The notes beneath the pieces are model-generated. The model saw only the letters and a program-made list of their open reading frames with translations. It had not been told where the DNA came from and ran no database searches. The position numbers were made by a program, and so were the translations under genes. This document shows positions 63,974 through 64,000 of a stretch of 64,000 bases of DNA, one piece after another. Origin of the DNA: Meiothermus ruber DSM 1279 (GTDB taxonomy: Bacteria; Deinococcota; Deinococci; Deinococcales; Thermaceae); assembly GCF_000024425.1 (NCBI RefSeq), contig NC_013946.1, forward strand, positions 434,001-498,000, given 5' to 3'. The stretch's first letter is position 1; each line of letters begins with the position of its first letter.

Positions 63974-64000
63974 TGCCCACAATGGGTAATAAAAAATCGT

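Larger units (their letters stand above)
49285..64000. mobile_element. Integrative element in comM, left part (probable integrative conjugative element)
   Basis: From the comM junction to the window end every gene is of mobile-element or unknown type: serine recombinase, CI/Cro-like switch, primase/TOPRIM, DUF927 ATPase, iteron cluster, unknown small genes and T4SS-like proteins. No capsid, portal, terminase or tail gene is seen. The right end is outside the window, so the element is longer than 14.7 kb. Confidence 0.85.

Noticed and set aside
49285-64000. Element as an intact prophage
   Set aside because: No capsid, portal, terminase, tail or lysis gene can be recognised in the visible 14.7 kb, while two T4SS-like proteins can. 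The rest of the element could still change this.

Overview
The window looks like a chromosome segment of a thermophilic Deinococcota bacterium of the family Thermaceae, closer to Meiothermus than to Thermus (inference from gene content). The signs are high GC with strong G/C third positions, a CarD whose Trp86 aligns with the Thermus protein, a 477-residue archaeal-like ProRS, an archaeal-type ApgM, and a TrmB with a long C-terminal extension. Many genes have a TANNNT -10 box 5-10 bases before the start codon and no Shine-Dalgarno sequence, the leaderless pattern known from this phylum.

Host part (1 to about 49,290). 1-1700: envC-like gene (cut by the window edge) and ftsX. 1862-4720: DUF4388 protein, AGCS symporter, ubiX. 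4717-7016: uppP, ispD, ispE. 7021-9798: TPP riboswitch with thiB and thiP, without the ATPase gene thiQ. 9834-12875: a three-gene ABC export module headed by a NEW3-type exoprotein. 12953-13501: small heat-shock protein behind a consensus promoter and a HAIR-like operator. 13550-17059: MFS transporter, cupin, DUF2227 protein, TetR regulator and carD. 17120-21590: ApgM, GNAT, surface subtilase. 21853-27431: proS, nth, PP2C phosphatase, hemerythrin, trmB, unknown protein. 27643-31697: aceE and aceF. 31747-33698: aroA and cmk. 33834-37305: nrnA, then a SAM-I riboswitch ahead of a metY-like gene and metF. 37414-42590: dehydrogenase, GNAT, cax, DUF5317 protein, HD-GYP protein. 42665-44426: a 29-residue peptide gene, a sigma-region-4-like regulator, and tRNA-Val and tRNA-Cys. 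44516-48099: 2-phosphoglycerate kinase-like protein with three ATP-cones, aldo/keto reductase, ROK glucokinase, DUF2007-like protein.

Mobile element (about 49,290 to the end, continuing beyond). The comM reading frame stops matching its family in mid-gene. There a large serine recombinase gene begins, read toward the junction. It is followed upstream by a CI-like repressor gene coupled to the recombinase and a divergent Cro-like gene, with two 12-bp operators two helical turns apart. Next come a degenerate primase/TOPRIM protein, a DUF927 helicase-like ATPase, and an intergenic cluster of eleven GTTGGG/CCCAAC motifs arranged like replication iterons. The rest is unknown small genes, a duplicated gene block, and candidate VirB9-like and VirB10/TrbI-like proteins. 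No capsid, portal, terminase or tail gene is visible, so an integrative conjugative element fits better than a prophage. The right end and the rest of comM lie outside the window.

Switches readable at base-pair level: the TPP element has mutually exclusive antiterminator and terminator helices; the SAM-I element has an anti-sequestor and sequestor pair acting on the Shine-Dalgarno sequence; and the element's repressor operators lie on the promoter of the divergent cro-like gene.
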